64,000 bases of DNA from Aquabacterium sp. Its GTDB lineage: Bacteria > Pseudomonadota > Gammaproteobacteria > Burkholderiales > Burkholderiaceae_C. This document shows, in pieces, positions 18,740 through 29,051 of this stretch. A program made the position numbers and the translations under genes. Where the stretch lies: contig NZ_JAUSAR010000155.1 of NCBI RefSeq assembly GCF_030652515.1, positions 1 through 64,000 on the forward strand. Reading direction: 5' to 3'. The notes under the pieces were generated by a model. The model saw only the letters and a list, made by a program, of their open reading frames with translations, was not told where the DNA came from and did not search any database. Within the stretch, counting starts at the first letter, position 1; every line of letters starts with the position of its first letter.

Positions 18740-19288
18740 ATGAACGCCAAGGGACGCTACACCGGCTTTGCCATCGCCCTGCACTGGTTGCTGGCCGTGG
18801 CCATCCTCACGGCTTTTGGCGTGGGGCTGTACATGACGGGGCTGGGCATGTCGCCCGCCAAGCTCAAGTTGATCAACTGGCACAAGTGGGCGGGGGTTTC
18901 CATCCTGTTCCTGTCGGCGGTGCGATTGCTGTGGCGCTTGAGCCACCGCCCGCCCGAGCTGCCGGCCAGCATCGAGCGTGCCATGCCCGCCTGGCAAAAA
19001 GTGGCCCACCACGGCACCCATTGGCTGATGTATGTGCTGTTTTTCGCGGTGCCGCTGATTGGCTGGGCCTACAGCTCGGCGCGTGGCTATCCCATCGTGT
19101 GGTTCGGCGTGCTGCCCCTGCCCGATTTCGTGCCGGTGGACAAGGAGCTGGCCGAGGCCATCAAGCCCTGGCATGGGCTGGCGGCCTTCGCCCTGATCGG
19201 CCTGGTGGGCCTGCACGTGGCCGCCGCCCTCAAGCACCACTTCATCGACCGCGATGGCCTGCTGCTGCGCATGCGCCCAGGCCGCTGA
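18740..19288 (+). CDS. Cytochrome b561 family protein
   Basis: A 182-residue four-helix membrane cytochrome. The family pattern of haem-ligand histidines is visible: His in IALHWLLA (helix 1), NWHKWAG (helix 2), AHHGTHWLMY (helix 3) and VGLHVAAALKHHF (helix 4). E. coli YceJ and CybB are the models; they carry electrons from quinol in the inner membrane. It heads a run with two YceI proteins, the same association as yceJ-yceI in E. coli. The ATG at 18740 starts the usual N-terminus. Confidence 0.92.
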   Translation: MNAKGRYTGFAIALHWLLAVAILTAFGVGLYMTGLGMSPAKLKLINWHKWAGVSILFLSAVRLLWRLSHRPPELPASIERAMPAWQKVAHHGTHWLMYVLFFAVPLIGWAYSSARGYPIVWFGVLPLPDFVPVDKELAEAIKPWHGLAAFALIGLVGLHVAAALKHHFIDRDGLLLRMRPGR

Positions 19289-19317
19289 GCCCTCTTAACC
19301 GCAAGGATCTTTTTGAC

Positions 19318-19890
19318 ATGAAACGACTGTTTGCCTCCGCCGCCACCGCCTTGGCCCTGGCCACCGCCGCCGTGCCCCAACTGGCCTACGCCGACCAAGC
19401 CCTGGTGCCTGCGCAAAGCGAGATCACCTTCGTGGCCAAGCAACTGGGCGTGCCGCTGGACGGGCGCTTCAAGCGCTTTGCCGCTCAGGTGGCCTTCGAC
19501 CCCAAGCAACTGCCCGCCAGCAAAGTCGCCTTCCAGATCGAGCTGGGCAGCGTGGCCGTCAATGCCGACTCGGACGCCGAGCTGGTCAAGCCCGAGTGGT
19601 TCAACACCGCCAAGTTCCCCAAGGCCACCTTCCAGTCCAGCGCCATCAAGGCCCTGGGCGGCGGGCGCTTTGAAGTGGCGGGCAAGCTGGCCATCAAGGG
19701 CCATGCCAAGGACCTGGTGGTGCCCGTGCAATTGACCCAGGCTGGCGCGCTGACCACGGCCACCGGCACCTTCGCCATCAAGCGCCTGGACTTCAAGGTG
19801 GGCGATGGCGATTGGGCCGACCCCTCCGTCGTGGCCAACGATGTGCAAGTCAAATTCAAACTCGTCCTGCAAGGCGTCCCCGCGCTTTGA
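19318..19890 (+). CDS. YceI family periplasmic protein 1
   Basis: A 190-residue exported protein. The signal peptide ends at LAYADQ. The mature part is a YceI lipocalin-like barrel with SEITFVAKQLGVPLDGRFKRF and the C-terminal FKVGDGDWADPSVVANDVQVKFKL. This GDGDW.D version is the shorter YceI subtype. Family members bind isoprenoid lipids or quinones in the periplasm. It begins 29 bases after the b561 stop. Confidence 0.92.
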   Translation: MKRLFASAATALALATAAVPQLAYADQALVPAQSEITFVAKQLGVPLDGRFKRFAAQVAFDPKQLPASKVAFQIELGSVAVNADSDAELVKPEWFNTAKFPKATFQSSAIKALGGGRFEVAGKLAIKGHAKDLVVPVQLTQAGALTTATGTFAIKRLDFKVGDGDWADPSVVANDVQVKFKLVLQGVPAL

Positions 19891-19921
19891 TCACTTTTTT
19901 CACTCACTGAGGAACCCGACC

Positions 19922-20497
19922 ATGAAGACACTGTCCCTGACCCTGCTGGCCGCCACGGCCGCCCTGGCTGCCGCCGCTGTTCGCGCCGAACCCGCCACCT
20001 ACGCGATCGATCCTACTCACACCTTCGTGACCTTCGAAGCCAAGCACTTCGGCACCTCGACCAACCGAGGCCGCTTCGACAAGAAGTCGGGCAGCATTTC
20101 GCTGGACAAGGCCGCCAAGACCGGCAAGGTCGATATCACGATCGAGACCGGCTCCATCAGCACCGGCACTGGCCCGTTTGACGGCCACCTCAAGAGCAAG
20201 GATTTCTTCAACGTCGAGGCCTTCCCGACCGCGACCTTCACGGGTGACAAGTTCACCTTCGACGGCGACAAGGTGACCTCGGTGGCTGGCACGCTGACGC
20301 TGCTGGGCAAGAGCCAACCCGCCGTGCTGACGGCCACCAGCTATGGCTGCTACGAGAACCCGCGTCTGAAGCGCGAAGTGTGCGGTGGCGACTTTGAAAC
20401 CACCATCCAGCGCAGCACCTTCGGCATGAGCTATGGCGTGCCTGCCTTGCCCGACAACGTCAAGCTGGTGATCCAGGTCGAAGCGATCAAGCAGTGA
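19922..20497 (+). CDS. YceI family periplasmic protein 2
   Basis: A 191-residue exported YceI. Signal peptide to VRAEP, then YAIDPTHTFVTFEAKHFGTSTNRGRF, the classical YceI opening, and FGMSYGVPALPDNVKLVIQVEAIKQ at the end. Two cysteines occur in YGCYENPRLKREVCGGDFE. Different enough from the first YceI that duplication is old. AGGAACC lies before the start, 31 bases after the first YceI. It ends against a convergent kinase with a three-base gap. Confidence 0.93.
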   Translation: MKTLSLTLLAATAALAAAAVRAEPATYAIDPTHTFVTFEAKHFGTSTNRGRFDKKSGSISLDKAAKTGKVDITIETGSISTGTGPFDGHLKSKDFFNVEAFPTATFTGDKFTFDGDKVTSVAGTLTLLGKSQPAVLTATSYGCYENPRLKREVCGGDFETTIQRSTFGMSYGVPALPDNVKLVIQVEAIKQ

Positions 20498-20500
20498 TGA

Positions 20501-22369
20501 TCAAGCCGTGACCGAAGGTTGACGCTCGGCGTGCAGGTGGGCTTTGAGCATGGCGCTCAGGTCTTCCTGCGTGAAGGGCTTCGCCAGGTGATCATCCATG
20601 CCCGCAGCCCGGCAGCGGTCGCGGTCCTGGCTCATCACGTTGGCGGTCAGCGCGATCACGGGCAGGCTGGGGCGGCCTTGTTCCTGCTCCAGGCAGCGCA
20701 GGCGCCGCGTGGCCTCGATGCCGTCCAGCACGGGCATCTGGCAGTCCATCAGGACCAGGTCGAAACCGTGGTGCGGTGGGTTCAACAAGGCCAGCGCCTG
20801 CTGACCATCTTCCACGTGCGTGACCTGCAGGCCCAGCTTGGTGAGGATGGCCTCGGCCACCAGCGCGTTGACCGGGTTGTCCTCGGCCAGCAGCACGCGG
20901 CCGCTGAAGCCGAGCTCTCCGAGCAGTGATGCAGGCCGCGTGGCCAGGAAGCGGGTCGGCTCGCTGTTGGTGACGCGGGGCAGTGGCACGTTCAAGGTGA
21001 ACACCGAGCCCTGGCCCGCCGTGCTTTCGCACAGGATGTCGCCGTTCATGGCGCGGGCGATTTCGCGCGAGATCGTCAGGCCCAGCCCAGTGCCCCGGTG
21101 GCGCCGCACGAAGCTGCCATCGGCCTGGTGGAAGGCATCGAACACCATCGTCTGTTGATCGGGCGTGATGCCGATGCCGGTGTCTTCCACGCGGAAGATC
21201 ACGCGCTTGGCGCAAGGGCTGTCGGGGCCTTCGCTTTCGCAATCGTGGCGTTGCACCGTCACCCGCACATGGCCCATGTCGGTGAACTTGATGGCGTTGC
21301 CCACCAGGTTGTGCAGCACCTGGCGCAGGCGCGCCGCGTCACCAAACACCATGCAGGGCGAGGGCAGTTGCACCTCGCGCCGCAATGGCAGGCCTTTCTC
21401 GGCGGCGGTGACGGCCAGCAATGACAGCACATCGTCCACCACCGCGTGCAAATCAAAAGGCGCCTGGTCGATCTGGAGCTTGCCCGCCTCGATGCGCGAA
21501 AAATCGAGCACATCGCTGATGATGCCCAGCAGGTGCTCGCCCGAGCGTTCGATCAAAGCCAGGTGTTCGCGCGATTCGTTCAGCACGCCGGGGCGGGGCG
21601 GCAGCTTCTGGCTCACCAGCCGTGCCAGCCCCAGGATGCCGTGCAGGGGCGTGCGCATCTCGTGGCTCATGGTGGCCAGAAACTGGTCTTTGACGGCGCT
21701 ATGGCGCTGGGCAAGTTTCAAAGCCTCGGCGCGCTCTTGCGCGATGCGGTCGGTGGTGAAGCGCAGCCACAGCAGTTCGGTGATGCGGCGGGCCGAGCGC
21801 TCGCCCTCCAGCAGCATGATGCCCATCAGGGTCAGCAGGCCGCAGCCGCCGAACAGGCCATAGGTGTCTTGCCGTGTGAACAGCATCACGGCACAAGGCA
21901 GCAGCATCGACACGTTCAGGACGCGGTTGGGGCGCGGGTCAGCCTGCAAGGCGAAGGTGCAGATGGCGCTGGCGCCGATCAGTGATCCAACGATGACGGC
22001 CGATACATTCAGGTCATTGACCGGCAGCAGCCAGGCGCTGCCCAGCCCCCAGGTGCCGCCAAGCAGGCCTGACATCACCACCATCAGGGTCAGCCAGCGG
22101 GGGTGGTCGCGTTTTTGCGAGCGCACATAGGCCCGGTACACCGTCAGGCGAGTGGCGGTGATGAGCAGGCAGAAGAGGGCCCAGGCCACGGCCCGCAGCC
22201 AACCCACCTGCGCGCCAATCAGCGCGGCCAGGGCGACCGCGAACACGCTGCTGACCAGTTCAACTGGCAGCGCGGCACCGAACAGCATCCGCACCCGTTC
22301 GGCTTCGATCAGGCGCTTGAGCTGAGGGTCGTCGGGGGTGACCCGCAAGGGGTCTGGTAAGAGCAGCAT
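20501..22369 (-). CDS. Membrane hybrid sensor histidine kinase, HisKA-HATPase-REC
   Basis: A 622-residue kinase. The first 200 residues contain about six transmembrane helices with short loops and no large periplasmic domain. Then come the dimerisation domain with phospho-His in [13 protein letters not shown] (about 236), N-box [22 protein letters not shown] and [12 protein letters not shown], and a receiver with VLLAEDN and phospho-Asp in [13 protein letters not shown] (about 540). The signal is unknown. It is convergent with the second YceI gene. Confidence 0.94.
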   Translation of the reverse strand: MLLLPDPLRVTPDDPQLKRLIEAERVRMLFGAALPVELVSSVFAVALAALIGAQVGWLRAVAWALFCLLITATRLTVYRAYVRSQKRDHPRWLTLMVVMSGLLGGTWGLGSAWLLPVNDLNVSAVIVGSLIGASAICTFALQADPRPNRVLNVSMLLPCAVMLFTRQDTYGLFGGCGLLTLMGIMLLEGERSARRITELLWLRFTTDRIAQERAEALKLAQRHSAVKDQFLATMSHEMRTPLHGILGLARLVSQKLPPRPGVLNESREHLALIERSGEHLLGIISDVLDFSRIEAGKLQIDQAPFDLHAVVDDVLSLLAVTAAEKGLPLRREVQLPSPCMVFGDAARLRQVLHNLVGNAIKFTDMGHVRVTVQRHDCESEGPDSPCAKRVIFRVEDTGIGITPDQQTMVFDAFHQADGSFVRRHRGTGLGLTISREIARAMNGDILCESTAGQGSVFTLNVPLPRVTNSEPTRFLATRPASLLGELGFSGRVLLAEDNPVNALVAEAILTKLGLQVTHVEDGQQALALLNPPHHGFDLVLMDCQMPVLDGIEATRRLRCLEQEQGRPSLPVIALTANVMSQDRDRCRAAGMDDHLAKPFTQEDLSAMLKAHLHAERQPSVTA

Positions 22370-22425
22370 CGTCTTCTGTATATCGTCCGGCGTGCGGGCG
22401 ACTTGAGCCGATGCTTGCTGCAGCT

Positions 22426-23256
22426 TTACGCTTTTTGGCGCGCGGTGTTGAGTCGTTCACAGACCCGCACGGTGGCCATCTGGAAGGCCTGGAAGTTCAT
22501 GCCGATCTGTTGGGTGAGTGGCTCAAGCTTTTGCCACATGGCGTCGGGGTTGGCGGCGATGACCGGATCCAGCAGCAGGCCGTCCACGGCCGCGCCGATG
22601 GTCAGCAGTCGCTGCACCTGCGGGCGCTCGTTGACCCAGGAGGCCGGGCCTTGCGGGCGGCAGCGCACGCCATCGGCCACCTCGCGGGACAGGCCCCACG
22701 ATTGGCACAGGGCGGCGCCCAGGGCCGAGTGGCTCACGCCAAAGGCGGCAATTTCGGCCTCGGCCAGTTGGGTTTCGTCGGTGCTTTTGCTGTCCAGGGC
22801 CATGTAGCGCTGGTGGTCGTAGGCGATCAGCACGGCGCGCCCGCTTTCGGCGAACAGGCCGATGGTGTGGGCCAGCCACTGGTCCACATCCAGCTGGCGC
22901 GCGATGCTGCCCATGGCCAGGCCGCGGATGCCGGCGCGGTCCCAGATGGCCTGCAGCAGCGGGCCGGGCGGGAAAGCGCCACGCAGCCCGATCTCATACG
23001 TCAGGCCGGCCACTTGGGCCGTGCCCAGGTAGCGGATGCCTTCGTGCACGGTCTCGACCCGCTTGAGCAGGCCGAACAGCGCCGAGTTGACAGTGCGCAC
23101 CACGGCGGAGGACAAGGCCATGTCGTTTTCAATGACCTCGGCCAGTTGCTCGGTGGTGCAGTCTTCTTCGGCCATCAACAGCGACAGCTTGACCAGGGTG
23201 CTGGGGCAAGCGGGCAGGTCGATGTTGAGGTTGCGCAGGGGGGATTCGATGGTCAT
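22426..23256 (-). CDS. HDOD domain protein
   Basis: A 276-residue protein with an HDOD domain, a degenerate HD-related fold without the metal-binding His-Asp, used in signal output. Typical phrases are LPACPSTLVKLSLLM, DMALSSAVVRTVNSALFGL and VETVHEGIRYLGTAQVAGL. The start at 23256 has AAAGGTG upstream; longer in-frame sequence lies antisense in the AraC gene. HDOD proteins often work with c-di-GMP and chemotaxis modules, which are abundant here. Confidence 0.88.
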   Translation of the reverse strand: MTIESPLRNLNIDLPACPSTLVKLSLLMAEEDCTTEQLAEVIENDMALSSAVVRTVNSALFGLLKRVETVHEGIRYLGTAQVAGLTYEIGLRGAFPPGPLLQAIWDRAGIRGLAMGSIARQLDVDQWLAHTIGLFAESGRAVLIAYDHQRYMALDSKSTDETQLAEAEIAAFGVSHSALGAALCQSWGLSREVADGVRCRPQGPASWVNERPQVQRLLTIGAAVDGLLLDPVIAANPDAMWQKLEPLTQQIGMNFQAFQMATVRVCERLNTARQKA

Positions 23257-23324
23257 GGCAGGGCACCTTTCACGACGCAGTCTATGCCTGCGCGCCACAT
23301 CGTGAAAGGGGAATTGGCCCGCCT

Positions 23325-24416
23325 TCAGCCCGCAGTATTCTTGATGCTCAGACGCGCGCGGGCCAGCCGTGTGGTCGGCGGGGTCAGGCCCTGGCTGCGG
23401 CGGTACTCGCTGGGCGCCATGCCCTTCCAGCGGCGGAAAGCCTCGATGAAGGTGGTGACGTCGGCATAGCCCAGGCGCTCGGCGATCTCGCTGTGCGTCA
23501 GGCTGGCGGTGGCCATCAGCTCTTCGGTCAGGGTGCGGCGCACCTCTTCCAGCAGGCCACGGAAGGTGGCGCCTTCGGCCGTCAGGTGGCGGCGCAGGGT
23601 GCGGGAGGTCATGCTCATCTCCTCGGCCACTTTCTCCATGTCGGGGATGTGGCCGGGGGTGCGCAGCAGGCGGTCGCGCACATTGGCGGCCACGCCGGTG
23701 CGGGCATGGCGGCTTTCCATCAGGTTGCGGCACATCTGCTCGCACAGCGCGGCGGTGTGCGGATCGGCTTGCGGCAGGGGCAGATCCATCAGGCTGGCGT
23801 CAAAAATATTGCGCTCGTGCGGCATGCCAAAGCTGGGACGCACGCCGAACAGCGCGGTGTAGGCGGCCACCACGTCGGGCGCTGGCTCGGGGCACTTCAT
23901 CTGCACTTCGCGGTAGGGCAGCGGGGCGCCCAGGATCTCGCGCTGCAGGGTGACGATGGCGGCGCGGTCGCGGTCGATGATGAACTGGCGCACATCGGGC
24001 GGCAGGTGGTCGGTCTGGAAGGTGGAGGTGATGATGTCGCCCTGGCGCTCGATCACGTTGGTGGTGAGCGAGAAGGTCAGGTTCAGCATGCGCGAGGCCA
24101 TCGAGATCCCGCTGCCGAGGGTAGGGCTGCTCATGACGGCGTAGCCCCACAGGCCGTAAGTGGTGACGTGGTAGCGGCAGCCGGCGTGGATGCCCAGCTC
24201 GGAGGCATGGTTCAGCTCGGTGCTGAGGTTGCGGATCAGCTGCACCTCTTGCAGGGCCTCGATCTCGGCCTTGGGGTCGTCCAGCTGGGCGCGGGTGATG
24301 CCGGTGTGGCGCAGCATGGCGTCCACGCTGACACCGCGTTCATAGCCCAGTTGGGTCAGGACGCGGGCCGTGGCGATGCCTCGGCGGAAATCCCAGATCG
24401 TGGGCTTGGAACTCAT
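23325..24416 (-). CDS. AraC family transcriptional regulator
   Basis: A 363-residue regulator. The N-terminal 230 residues resemble the arabinose-binding-like domain of OruR/ArgR-type AraC proteins (LGYERGVSVDAMLRHTGI at the start). The C-terminal double HTH has MEKVAEEMSMTSRTLRRHLTAEG and SEIAERLGYADVTTFIEAFRRWKGMAPSEYRR. The regulated genes are unknown. It is upstream of the HDOD gene on the same strand with 68 bases between. Confidence 0.92.
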   Translation of the reverse strand: MSSKPTIWDFRRGIATARVLTQLGYERGVSVDAMLRHTGITRAQLDDPKAEIEALQEVQLIRNLSTELNHASELGIHAGCRYHVTTYGLWGYAVMSSPTLGSGISMASRMLNLTFSLTTNVIERQGDIITSTFQTDHLPPDVRQFIIDRDRAAIVTLQREILGAPLPYREVQMKCPEPAPDVVAAYTALFGVRPSFGMPHERNIFDASLMDLPLPQADPHTAALCEQMCRNLMESRHARTGVAANVRDRLLRTPGHIPDMEKVAEEMSMTSRTLRRHLTAEGATFRGLLEEVRRTLTEELMATASLTHSEIAERLGYADVTTFIEAFRRWKGMAPSEYRRSQGLTPPTTRLARARLSIKNTAG

Positions 24417-24518
24417 GCGACTACTTCCATTGGTTGTTCATTGACGTTACAAATTATGTCCGCCAATGCCAAGGGTGATGTCCGTTCTTCTGTATATCCC
24501 GAGCGATTTCGGGGTTAT

Positions 24519-25712
24519 TCAACGGCGCAATATCACGAGTCCCTTGAGGTATTCGCCTTCGGGGAATGTGACGGTGGTGGGGTGGTCGGGCGAGGCCTCC
24601 AGGCGCTTGATGATGTAACCGTCCACGCCCGCGTCCAGGCCCGCGCCGGCCACGATCTTGTGGAACAGGTCGGCGCTGATGCCGCCTGAGCATGAAAACG
24701 TCAGCAAAGCGCCGCCGGGCGAGAGCAGCTTGAAGGCCAGGCGGTTGATGTCCTTGTAGGCACGGGCGGCGCGTTCGGCGTGGGCGGCGGTGGGCGCGAA
24801 TTTGGGCGGGTCCAGCACGATGGCGTCGAACTGCTGGCCTTCGGCGATGAAGCGGCGCAAGGTGGCGTTCACGTCGGCGTCCAGCGCGGTGTGCAGGGAG
24901 GCAGCAAAGCCGTTGAGGGCGACGTGGGCGTTGGCTCTTTCAAGCGCAGGGCCGGACGAGTCCACGCTGATGACCTCGTTGGCGCCGCCCATCAAGGCCG
25001 CCACGCTGAAGCCGCCGGTGTAGCTGTAGCAGTTGAGGACGCGCTGGGCGCCCAACTGGCGGACCAGGTCGGCGAACAGCTTGCGGTTGTCGCGCTGGTC
25101 GAGGTAGTAGCCGGTTTTGTGGCCCTCGGCCACGTCCAGGCTCAGGCGCAAGTCGTGCTCGCGGATGGCCAGTTCGGTGACCAGGTGATCGCCCTCGGGG
25201 TGGCGCAACCAGCCGGTGCGCTGGGGCAGGCCTTCCAGTTCGCGCACGCCCACGTCGGAGCGCTCAAACAGGTGCTGGCAGCCGGTGGCTTGCAGCAGGG
25301 CGTCGGCGATCACATCGCGCCAACGCTCCACACCCACGCTGAGGAACTGGGCGCTCAGCAGGTGGGCGTAGCGGTCAACCACCAGGCCGGGCAGGCCGTC
25401 GGCCTCGCCGTGGATCAGGCGCATGGCGTCGCTGTCGATGGCCAGGCGCGGACGCAGGGCCACGGCCTGGGCAATGCGGCGCTGGAAGAAGGCCGCGTCA
25501 ATGCGCTCGGCCTCGTCAAAACTCCAGGCGCGCACGCGGATCTGCGAGCTGGGGCTGAACGAGCCCCAGGCCAGGAACTGGCCGTCGTGCGATTGCACAC
25601 GCACGGTCTCGCCAGGGTCGCCGCCGCCTTTGGCGATGCTGCCTTGGAACACCCAGGGGTGGCGGCGTTGGAGCGAGCGTTCCTTGCCTTCGCGCAGGGT
25701 GATGGTTTTCAT
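24519..25712 (-). CDS. rlmI: 23S rRNA (cytosine-C5)-methyltransferase RlmI-like
   Basis: A 397-residue protein with an N-terminal PUA domain (KERSLQRRHPWVFQGSI) and a C-terminal class I methyltransferase: YLDQRDNR, VLNCYSYTGGFSVAAL (SAM site, about 235), LDPPKFA and FSCSGGI. RlmI makes m5C1962 in 23S rRNA. Length matches E. coli RlmI (396). The 102 bases between this stop and the AraC start hold nothing recognised. Confidence 0.92.
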   Translation of the reverse strand: MKTITLREGKERSLQRRHPWVFQGSIAKGGGDPGETVRVQSHDGQFLAWGSFSPSSQIRVRAWSFDEAERIDAAFFQRRIAQAVALRPRLAIDSDAMRLIHGEADGLPGLVVDRYAHLLSAQFLSVGVERWRDVIADALLQATGCQHLFERSDVGVRELEGLPQRTGWLRHPEGDHLVTELAIREHDLRLSLDVAEGHKTGYYLDQRDNRKLFADLVRQLGAQRVLNCYSYTGGFSVAALMGGANEVISVDSSGPALERANAHVALNGFAASLHTALDADVNATLRRFIAEGQQFDAIVLDPPKFAPTAAHAERAARAYKDINRLAFKLLSPGGALLTFSCSGGISADLFHKIVAGAGLDAGVDGYIIKRLEASPDHPTTVTFPEGEYLKGLVILRR

Positions 25713-25768
25713 GGGGGCTGACGGTGCTGGGAACCGGCGATTGTCCCCCTCTTCGTGAAGGTGGTGCT

Positions 25769-26734
25769 TCAGTCCTTGCGCTTGGCCCGGGGGTGGGCCG
25801 CGTCGTACACCTTGGCCAGGTGCTGAAAATCCAGCTTGGTGTAGACCTGGGTGGTGGTGATGTGGGCGTGGCCCAGCAGCTCTTGCACGGCCCGCAAGTC
25901 ACCACTGGACTGCAGCAGGTGGCTGGCGAAGCTGTGGCGCAGCATGTGCGGGTGCACATGAGTTGGCAGGCCCGCGTCGATGGCCATCTGCTTGAGACGA
26001 TTGCGCAATTGCACCGAAGTCAGACGCCGGCCCATGCGGCTGACGAAGAGAGCGGTCTCACCGGGGGCGGCCAGGGCGGCACGCATCTCCAGCCAGGCGT
26101 CGAGCGCCTTCAAGGCCTGGCTGCCCACGGGCACGGTGCGGCGCTTGCTACCCTTGCCCAGCACATGGGCCTCGGCGCCAGCGCGGTCTAGCCAGCCCAG
26201 GGCTTGCGGGCTGGCCGCCACGTCCAGGCCCAACAGCTCGGCACTGCGCAGGCCGCTGCCGTAGAGCAGCTCGACCATGCAGTGGTCGCGCGCGGCCAGC
26301 CAGGGGGCTTCGCGGGCGTCGCGGCTGCGGGGCGGTGGGGCCTTGGGCGGTGCTTCGGAGGACAGGGCCACGGCCTGCTCCACTGACAGGGCCTTGGGCA
26401 GGGGCTTGGGGCCTTTGGGCGCGCGCACGCCATCGACCGGGTTGATGGTGGCCAGGCCTTCGCGGCCCATCCAGCGGAACAAGCCGCGCCAGGCCGACAG
26501 GGTGATGGCGATGCTGCGTGGGCCCAGGCCGCTGGCGTGCAAGCGCGCCGCCCAGCCGCGCACGTGGTGCGGCTTGACGGCGGGCAGGCTCAAGGCTTCC
26601 TTGGTGCAGAAGGCGTCCAGCCGCTTGAAGGCGTCCTGGTACATGGCCAGCGTGCGCTCGGCCAGGCGGCGTTGCACGCGCAGGTGGTCAAGGTGGCGGA
26701 GGATCAGGTCTGACGCTGCGGCTGGAGAAAGCAT
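25769..26734 (-). CDS. xerC: Tyrosine recombinase XerC
   Basis: A 321-residue integrase-fold recombinase. Active-site residues visible in order: Arg in GSGLRSAELLGL, Lys in GKGSKRRTVPVG, His-x-x-Arg in HMLRHSFASHLL, His in LLGHAHITTTQ and the nucleophile Tyr in VYTKLDFQHLAKVYD. The N-terminal SAM-like core-binding domain is at 10-95. XerC with XerD resolves chromosome dimers at dif. A linker PPKAPPPRSRDAREAP (about 160-175) is longer than in E. coli. Start chosen at LSPAAASDL; six more residues are possible to 26752. Confidence 0.93.
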   Translation of the reverse strand: MLSPAAASDLILRHLDHLRVQRRLAERTLAMYQDAFKRLDAFCTKEALSLPAVKPHHVRGWAARLHASGLGPRSIAITLSAWRGLFRWMGREGLATINPVDGVRAPKGPKPLPKALSVEQAVALSSEAPPKAPPPRSRDAREAPWLAARDHCMVELLYGSGLRSAELLGLDVAASPQALGWLDRAGAEAHVLGKGSKRRTVPVGSQALKALDAWLEMRAALAAPGETALFVSRMGRRLTSVQLRNRLKQMAIDAGLPTHVHPHMLRHSFASHLLQSSGDLRAVQELLGHAHITTTQVYTKLDFQHLAKVYDAAHPRAKRKD

Positions 26735-26765
26735 GCCCCATTGTCGGGGCAAGCACTGGTCGGCT

Positions 26766-27317
26766 TCAAGCTCGGTGGCGTCGGATCAGCAAGGTGCCAA
26801 TGCCCGCGATGGCGAGCAAGCCGACCGCTGGTTCCGGCACATTGGAAACGCTGACGGCGCTCCAGTTCAAGGTGCCCGCACCACCTTGCGATGACAGGGT
26901 CAGCGAGCCCGCGATGGGCGTGAGTTCGGGCCGGATGCTGACGCTGCCGCTGACCAGGCGCACCGATGGTGGCCGGTTGGGGTCACGCTCTGCCGTGAAC
27001 AGCACGACGTTGCGCCCAATGTCCACCGAGCCCCCCGCATTCAACAGGATCTCCGGCGAGATGATCTGAAGGCGATCGACGCTCAAGTGGCCGGTGGCCG
27101 ACAAACTGACCGAGCGGTCGGCCAGCAAGCGGACGTGGTCGCCATTGCCGTACACCGACAGGTCGCCCGTGCACTGGAAGCTGAGCGACTCTCCTCGGAG
27201 GATGGTCAGTGACTCGGAGCAGGTGGCGGTCACGTGCTCCAGGCTGTCGGCGGCATGGCCCAATGACGGGCCCAGGGCCATGGCCAGCACGATGGCTTTG
27301 ACAGAAAAATAGCGCAT
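26766..27317 (-). CDS. PEP-CTERM protein with a right-handed-repeat-like body
   Basis: A 183-residue exported protein. Signal peptide to LGHAAD. Short beta-repeat segments follow ([47 protein letters not shown]), which look like stacked beta-strands. The C-terminus is [23 protein letters not shown], a clear PEP-CTERM signal. It ends just beyond the xerC start. The body is not assigned to a family. Confidence 0.88.
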   Translation of the reverse strand: MRYFSVKAIVLAMALGPSLGHAADSLEHVTATCSESLTILRGESLSFQCTGDLSVYGNGDHVRLLADRSVSLSATGHLSVDRLQIISPEILLNAGGSVDIGRNVVLFTAERDPNRPPSVRLVSGSVSIRPELTPIAGSLTLSSQGGAGTLNWSAVSVSNVPEPAVGLLAIAGIGTLLIRRHRA

Positions 27318-27504
27318 TTCGCGGAGCTCCCTGATGATTTCTCAGGGCAATGTACCTCACCGAAATGACAGGTTTTCTGGGAGGCCTGATCCATTCGGCG
27401 CGCTGGGCAAGGGGTCTCAAGTTGCCCCCGGCTTGGCCGATATGACTTCGGTGAGGCGCAAAGCCTACCAAATCGCGCAGTCAAAACGGGGAGGAACCGC
27501 CGCC

Positions 27505-29049
27505 ATGAATGTCATCAAGAATCTGAACCTCGGCAAACGCCTGACCATGGGCTTTGCGACACTGATCCTGCTCAGCCTGATCGCCGCTGGCGTGGGCATC
27601 GAGCGCATCAATGCGGTGCGCACCATCGCCGACCAGCTGGGCAGCAACGACGCCGAACTGCTGGTCCTGACCCAGCGCTGGACGCGGGCCATCGAATCGA
27701 ACGCGGCCCGCACCTGGGTGGTGTTCTTCGCCACCGACCCAACGGTGATCAGTCGGGTCAAGCAGGAGATGCAGGCCACCATCACCGCCACCACGGCACG
27801 CATCAAGCGGATAGACGAGTTGGCCAGCTCCAGCGAGCAAAAGCAGTTGATCAAGGACATCTCCGAGCAGCGCAATGCCTTCCAGGCCGAACGCAACGCC
27901 TTGCTCAAGCGCAAGGAGGCGGGTGAAGACGTGGGCGCCGAAGTGCTGGCCAAGGTTTTCCCGGCCGCGCAAACCTACCTGGAGGCGGTGGAGCGCCTGG
28001 CCGACTACCAGAACAAGTCCATGCAGACCACCAAAGAGGCCGCTGACCGCGCTGCCACCGAAGGCATCACGGCCCTGGCCATCGGCACGGTGCTGGCGTT
28101 GATCGCGGGCTGCGGCCTGACCTGGGCCCTGACCCGCTCCATCGTGGTGCCGGTGCGCCGCGCTCAAGCTGCTGCCGAAGCCATTGCCAACGGCGACTTG
28201 AGCGCGGACATTCAGGTCGATTCCACCGACGAAATCGGCCAGCTGATGCAGTCCATGCAGCGCATGGTGACGTCCTTGCGCGGCATCGTGCACGCGGTGC
28301 GCGCCAGCTCCGATTCGATCGCCACGGGCTCGGCCGAGATCGCCATGGGCAATGCCGATTTGTCGCAACGCACCGAAGAGCAAGCCAGCAACCTGCAGCA
28401 GACCGCCGCCTCGATGGAGCAACTCACTGCCACCATCAAGCAGAACGCCGACACGGCGCGCCAGGCCTCGCAACTGGCCAGCAGCGCTTCGGCGGTGGCC
28501 GTGGATGGCGGCACGGTGGTGGGCCAGGTGGTGGCCACGATGGAGGACATCACCTCCAGCTCACGCAAGGTGGCCGACATCATCGGCGTGATCGATGGCA
28601 TCGCTTTCCAGACCAACATCCTGGCACTGAACGCGGCGGTGGAGGCCGCCCGTGCCGGTGAGCAAGGCCGTGGCTTTGCCGTGGTGGCCAGCGAGGTTCG
28701 CAGCCTGGCCCAGCGCAGTGCGCAGGCCGCCAAAGAGATCAAGACCCTGATCGGCGAAAGCGTGGAGAAGGTGGAGAACGGAACGCGCCTGGTGGGCACG
28801 GCGGGCTCAACCATGGACGACGTGGTCAAGCAGGTGAAACGCGTGACCGACCTGATTGGCGAGATCACCAGCGCGAGCATCGAGCAAAGCACCGGCATTG
28901 GCCAGATTGGCGACGCGGTCAACCAGCTGGACCAGGTGACGCAGCAGAACGCGGCCCTGGTGGAAGAGTCTGCCGCCGCGTCAGAGAGTTTGCGGCACCA
29001 GGCGGCCAGCCTGGCTCAAACGGTGTCGGTGTTCAAGCTGATGGGTTGA
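27505..29049 (+). CDS. Methyl-accepting chemotaxis protein 1
   Basis: A 514-residue chemoreceptor. TM1 (about 11-30), a four-helix-bundle periplasmic domain, TM2 (about 190-212, [20 protein letters not shown]), HAMP (about 213-265) and a signalling domain with the conserved hairpin tip [39 protein letters not shown]. No pentapeptide CheR tether at the end. GGGGAGG lies upstream of the ATG. No che genes are in the window, so it feeds a remote array. Confidence 0.95.
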   Translation: MNVIKNLNLGKRLTMGFATLILLSLIAAGVGIERINAVRTIADQLGSNDAELLVLTQRWTRAIESNAARTWVVFFATDPTVISRVKQEMQATITATTARIKRIDELASSSEQKQLIKDISEQRNAFQAERNALLKRKEAGEDVGAEVLAKVFPAAQTYLEAVERLADYQNKSMQTTKEAADRAATEGITALAIGTVLALIAGCGLTWALTRSIVVPVRRAQAAAEAIANGDLSADIQVDSTDEIGQLMQSMQRMVTSLRGIVHAVRASSDSIATGSAEIAMGNADLSQRTEEQASNLQQTAASMEQLTATIKQNADTARQASQLASSASAVAVDGGTVVGQVVATMEDITSSSRKVADIIGVIDGIAFQTNILALNAAVEAARAGEQGRGFAVVASEVRSLAQRSAQAAKEIKTLIGESVEKVENGTRLVGTAGSTMDDVVKQVKRVTDLIGEITSASIEQSTGIGQIGDAVNQLDQVTQQNAALVEESAAASESLRHQAASLAQTVSVFKLMG

Positions 29050-29051
29050 GC